Below are positions 20,238 through 24,766 of a DNA stretch of 24,766 bases, piece by piece. Position 1 is the first letter of the stretch; every line of letters begins with the position of its first letter. A program made the position numbers and the translations under genes. This DNA is from Bigelowiella natans CCMP2755 (taxonomy: Eukaryota > Cercozoa > Chlorarachniophyceae). The stretch spans positions 1 through 24,766 of the forward strand of contig ADNK01002818.1 in NCBI GenBank assembly GCA_000320545.1. Direction: 5' to 3'. The notes under the pieces were generated by a model. It saw only the letters and a program-made list of their open reading frames with translations. It ran no database searches and was not told where the DNA came from.

Positions 20238-21224
20238 CGAATGCGAATACGTGAAGGGGAAAAGCTAGAAAAGGCGCGGATATAATGGATGTGCAAGTTG
20301 TGCGATTCCAGCAGAGTAGCATCGTAAAAAAGCACAGAGCGCGAACGAAATTAAGGAGTGGCTGTCCATGAATATACAGCCGGAAGTCTCACATGTGCCA
20401 TTCAGCATGCTAGTGTGTCGCCTCATGCATCACATGTCACAGACACATTGATGTTCTATTTGCATGCATGTTGCATCTTGCACATGTCTAGATGTTGTTT
20501 GCAATCATGGACACGCACGTGGTGCAATGGCATGCTAGCATGTGTGACACATGAGGAAACATGTTTACTAGCTGTAGACATCCGTCAATGTGATGTTGAG
20601 CATGTGACACATGTCATGTCACTGTGTCCATCATTGCAGCATCCATCTCTGGATCTGTCAGCACACGTTGGCATGCACACATGAACGCATGCAACAAACA
20701 AACAACAAAATGCACTGCCGTGCGCTGCGGCAAATTGCGACGAGCGCACAAATGAATCACGATGTTTTCTGGATGACTAATATCCCAATAATGGGCAAAT
20801 TGGAAATCATGAACTGAAACATCTGGAACAACATGCCGCGCTCAAAGATGTCTTCTCTTTGAAAAACCCTGCGTTTTCCCGCATAATCTCGGGATGTTTC
20901 CCTCGAGTCTGCATGCCAATGTGTTTTCACATCGCCGTCACATGATTAGATTGTCGCGCATGGAAATTTGGCCAAAGGCGAACTCTTCGGGGAATTTTCC
21001 ACGATAATTCGGTATTGTGTTGTCGCATGCGGAGAATTCGGACGGCGTTTCGGTTAAAGTCCCGTGGTGATCACGTCGACTGCCCCCCTCCACATAACCA
21101 GGACGCTTGTAAGCCGAAACTGAGCCCCCCCCCCATCGACCTTGCTCTTCCGGAAAAGAATTTTGGGCATTTATGATAGTTTGAGGCTGGTTTCTGGCAA
21201 AGTGATCCGTCAAAGCTCATTTCA
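20238..21224. repeat. CATG-rich intergenic tract downstream of the plastid-type gene
   Basis: No gene is supported. From about 20380 to 20700 the sequence is crowded with CATG, ACATGT, GCATGC and TGTGACAC words, including the 12-bp palindrome CATGCTAGCATG (20531-20542) also present at 13666-13677. From 20940 to 21213 a minus-strand open frame exists but lacks an ATG and splice context. A C10 run lies near 21125. The last part should hold the promoter of the ABC transporter. Confidence 0.6.
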
Positions 21225-21939
21225 ATGACGTCAAAAGCTTCGACTCCTGAGCCGCTGCAGGCCGATGGAGAAAGGGTAGATGCAAAAAAGAAAGATCTGG
21301 GGAGAGAAGATGCTCCGAAAGGTATTGAATTCTGAAAATAGTGTTAACGTAAACATATACAACGAAGATGAAGCGTGTATTCGTTCCAAGCGGTATTGTA
21401 TACCGTCTGCTCCCTCGTTGCCGGCAGCTTCTGCGTTGTGTCATCTTTGGCCCAATGAGTTTGAGTTCGTCGATCGCTTTAGAATAACGGTTTCCGTAAA
21501 CCCTATGAGTGTGTTAACACATTGCACGCATGCGACTGTTACTGGCAATGATGTCTAGGTAAAAACCCATCCTCTATCGAAGATGACACGACAGCCTCGT
21601 GGGATCCTTACGAGTACATGCCGATTTCGCTCCTTACGTAAGACGACTCTCCATCCGCATCTTTAATATCCCTTCCCAGCCTTCGCACCCAATATTTGAT
21701 GTGCTCGGGTTGTGCTGGTGAATCACCCAGGTATTTCTGGGTGACTCCATTGATAGAGAAGGGCTACCGGAGGCCGCTCATGCAGGAGGACTTACCCGCG
21801 GTGCTGGAAGAGGACAAGGCGGAGACGCTTCATAGAAATCTAAGACTCGCGTGGGAGAGGGAGAAAGTAAGGGCGGCAAGTGGCGGAACGAACAAGCCGA
21901 AATTTTGGAGGGTACGCGTGGAAGCTGCACAGAGCGCTC

Positions 21940-21978
<39 letters not shown>

Positions 21979-22841
21979 TGTATGATATGTGCATATTTTT
22001 GGTATGCGTTATAAGAATATTCTATAATGCCTTCAAGCTTCTACGCACCAACAACATCTCCCGTTGATATTTTTTCTATTGTAAAAATACACACCCTTGG
22101 ATTGTGCGCTTGCTGCATTTGCTTGCATCATCGTACGTATCAGGCTCTTCTTGCAAGCTTCAACTGGGGCCACACCATCTTTCTTGTTGTGTCGGGGGGG
22201 GCTAAGATCTGTGCGGGCATTGTGCTCGGGTTGATTATCGATTTCTTCTCGGATGCGAATGAAAACGGAAATGCCAACTGGGGAAGAGGTGAAGGACCTG
22301 CGTCGAGAATGCTGCTGCTGCTGCTGCTTTGTGTGAAGTGATTATGATGATGGTGATGATAGAGGATTGAAGATACGTGTATTATAGAGAGTACTTAATA
22401 TATAATGCTTACTTTAATTCTCCTCTTTTGTCGGTCTCTTGACGGTTTATCAGGCTGCTTATACGCACTTGCGATGGTAGGATGTATAGGCGTGGGGGCA
22501 GGTGGTGTTGTTACGATACGAATCATTTCATCATCCCCCCCCCCCCTCCCCTTCTCTCCTCCCATAAATAAAGTTGGTCATATATGCGCCGACTATCGAG
22601 CGAAGTTATTCACTGAGTGGAAAGACAAAAGCAAAATCACTTGCTGTCATTTTTCATAGATAGCCAACTTCTCCTCCTCACCCGTCCCCCGCCCCCCCCC
22701 CTTTCCCATCACTAAAGCTGGGCAACACATATACTTCTTCTTTGGGTGGAGGAAAGGGATGAATGCTCGAATAGCCGCGACTACAGTAATTCGTAGATAT
22801 TGAGCAAGAGGGAACGGAGAATCAACCATTTGCATATATAA

Positions 22842-22882
<41 letters not shown>

Positions 22883-24505
22883 TTGAAGAATTCTAACTGA
22901 AAATTGTGGTGGAGCTTGTCGATTATCCTTCTTTCTAGTCGTCCACAATGGCTACTAGTATTATGTTCAACTACGAGCACAACTCTCTTTCTACTTATAC
23001 CAAATATAAGCTTATATATATATATATATTTACAGTAAATAATATATATATATATATATATATATAAATTATATAATATTGTTATATCTTTCGCTATTCC
23101 TCACGCTGGCTTTTCTAACCCCCCTCTCCCCCCCTCATTTCATTCAGATCGTGTACACGCAAATACTCAATATGCGCGCGTGTGTGACAGCGGGAAAGTC
23201 AACTGGACACATTGTGAATCTGACCAGTAATAAATAACAACAGCGGTTCTTATATGTGCTTCTTTGCTGACGGTTATTTCGAGAAGTCGATCGACGACTG
23301 CTCACCACATGCACGCGTCTTATGATGCATAAACAACTAACTTCATCACTGCACGGCCACCTCCCCCCCCCTTCAAAAGGCACCGATGCGGAGCGCTTTT
23401 CACTAGCGACGATGTTTTGGCCTTATCTAATCTTTGGTAAGTTCCATCGAGTTTGGATGTGAACATAAACAAACGGGTGTATGCTTTCCAGAGTAGCCGT
23501 GTATATCCTAGCCGATCGCGTCGCCAATACTACCCACTCAAGCTGTCACTGTTGTGCCAATTGGCGCGTCATATATCTAATACAACGGTGCTGCCGTGTG
23601 TGCGTGTGCGTGAATACTTAGCGCCTCTTGAGGCCTGTGTTGTCCTTGTTATTCTCTGGTATGAGCTTGGATATGGAGCTATTGCTGGGTATGCTATTAC
23701 CTTGGTTTCGGATAAAAGCACTTACATGAAAACACCTGGCTGCGACTTCGGCGCGAAGATATCAGCGGGATTGCGAGAGGGCGCCGATCCGTCGTGGCGG
23801 CGTATGCACATGAGCATATGTGTTTTTTGTCAGGTTTGCCATTCTCCTGGGGATCTTTCTTCCAATCCAGTTTCGATTCTCCAAAGCATATGCGAGGCTC
23901 CGGTTTGAGGCGGTGAGAATTTAGTCCAAATTCCTATCAGCCCTCGTCTGCTGTCTCGAGCGCCATGTGCGGTGGTGGGATATATGCGGTTCTGATTATA
24001 GTAAAAGCTTCATACTGATAACACTATTCTTCACGAATATCCGTCTATGTACACATCTATCTTAAGATATCTATCGTGTGTTTGCTGATTGGTTTCTCGA
24101 ATCGAAGGCGCATTACACGGATCAAAGGGTGAAGCTCATGAGTGAGGTCGGTCGGGGGAAACACCATGATTTTCTGCCTGAAACAATCGAGGCAAAAAAT
24201 ACTGGGGGGGGGGCGCGCTATTGAAAGCATACAATATCTGAAATAACCATCGATTTTCCGGCTCTGTCCTCTCCTTTTCCCTGGAATGAATGCAATGTTT
24301 TGTGCGGTACGGGGCAGGGGTGCTGATGCTGCGTGTACGACACAGTAAATCACCTGGCAGTTTTTCCTTCGTGACTTAGGTTATTACCGGTGTGCGTGTG
24401 ATGAAGTGCTATGCCTGGGAACATGCGATCGCTGATAGGGTTGGACGCGGTAGGTTTTCGTTTTTTTTATGTATTTTGTCCGCAACATGAATAACATATT
24501 TATAA

Positions 24506-24542
<37 letters not shown>

Positions 24543-24766
24543 ACTATATTATAAGGGTGTTCTGTGTGTGTGTGTGTGTGTGTATGATAGATGTGCATCG
24601 CGTTTTGATCCATTCATGTTCCATCCTTTTCCCCTTGCAGTAAGGGAATTGGAGAGCATCGCCATAAAGAAGACTGCATCCTTGCGAGGGCTGAACGAGG
24701 GCTTGTACTTCTCCTGCCCGGCAATAGTTGGGTAGATACAATAATTACTTGTGATTTTCGGACAAT
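21225..24766 (+). CDS. ABCC/MRP-type ABC transporter, N-terminal part (first transmembrane domain)
   Basis: Export pump family (glutathione-conjugate and organic-anion transporters), membrane located. Exons seen: 21225-21321, 21559-21637, 21731-21911, 22144-22288, 22454-22501, 22718-22785, 23148-23226, 23284-23316, 23407-23436, 23622-23688, 23834-23912, 24108-24146, 24380-24449 and 24641-24731. That is 368 codons, all in phase; the gene runs off the window after a GTAGAT donor. ABCC hallmarks appear in order: YFWVTPLIEKGYRRPLMQED near 59-78, a first membrane helix pair, GWRKGMNARIAATT, TAGKSTGHIVNL, APLEACVVLVILWYELGYG, a helix ending LPIQ, TDQRVKLMSEVITGVRVMKC with YAWE, and RELESIAIKKTASLRGLNEG. 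There is no TMD0, so it is the short ABCC form. The nucleotide-binding domains lie outside the window. Exons 8 and 9 are 33 and 30 nt. The start of exon 8 (23284 or 23287) and of exon 3 were chosen by family alignment. Exon 4 contains a coding G8 run. Confidence 0.9.
21945..21975. repeat. (TA)n microsatellite
   Basis: Dinucleotide run in intron 3 of the ABC transporter gene. Confidence 0.95.
22845..22881. repeat. (AT)n microsatellite
   Basis: Dinucleotide run in intron 6 of the ABC transporter gene. Confidence 0.95.
23013..23066. repeat. Two adjacent (TA)n microsatellites
   Basis: Runs at about 23013-23030 and 23042-23066, same intron as the 22845 run, so the 362-nt intron 6 carries three TA tracts. 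Confidence 0.95.
24512..24584. repeat. (TA)n plus (TG)n microsatellites
   Basis: TA run to 24540 and TG run 24562-24584 in the last visible intron of the ABC transporter gene. Confidence 0.95.

Noticed and set aside
20938-21213. Minus-strand 91-codon open frame
   Set aside because: No ATG start, no splice sites, and it ends 12 bp from the ABC transporter start; best read as 5' flank of that gene.
1-24766. tRNA or rRNA genes, CRISPR arrays, transposase or reverse-transcriptase genes
   Set aside because: None seen on reading the intergenic stretches and frames; tandem runs present are simple microsatellites.

Overview
This is a piece of nuclear DNA from an intron-rich eukaryote. Almost no gene is a single open frame: coding pieces join through GT-AG splice sites with matching phases, and the introns hold microsatellites and long C or G runs. 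One protein (17638-20237) opens with a signal peptide followed by an Ala-Phe junction and a basic, Ser-rich stretch. That resembles the bipartite presequences of algae with red-derived secondary plastids. I read the host as a unicellular alga or related protist, but I cannot name the species.

Layout. Three small minus-strand genes occupy the left end: about 75-80 aa at 107-568, 66 aa at 928-1225 and 155 aa at 1356-2282. None is recognised. The last is divergent from a plus-strand two-pore-domain, EF-hand potassium-channel-like gene (2467-5041, 597 aa). A 1.16-kb tract rich in CTAG and CATG words follows. Then come two head-to-head paralogues of an SPFH/band-7 family with a long coiled coil and a vault-like layout: 6199-9460 minus (22 exons, 640 aa) and 9857-13233 plus (19 exons, 587 aa). 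A second CTAG/CATG-rich tract (13234-14080) leads to a minus-strand WD40 protein with an N-terminal myristoylation/palmitoylation motif (14081-16953, 11 exons, 460 aa). Divergent from it is the putative plastid-targeted protein (17638-20237, 10 exons, 237 aa). A third CATG-rich tract follows, and the right end holds the first 14 exons of an ABCC/MRP-type ABC transporter (21225 to the window edge), covering the first transmembrane domain.

The genes form alternating divergent and convergent pairs. Two of the three palindromic-word tracts lie between convergent 3' ends and the third lies downstream of a 3' end. The block of greatest interest is 5.0-14.1 kb: an AT-richer, divergent SPFH pair bracketed by two similar CTAG-rich tracts. 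The two proteins align almost end to end, yet I found no clearly shared intron position. They probably form a hetero-oligomeric membrane or particle scaffold, but that is inference.

All gene models come from manual splicing by open frame, phase, splice-site sequence and, where available, paralogue or family alignment. No transcript data or database search was used.
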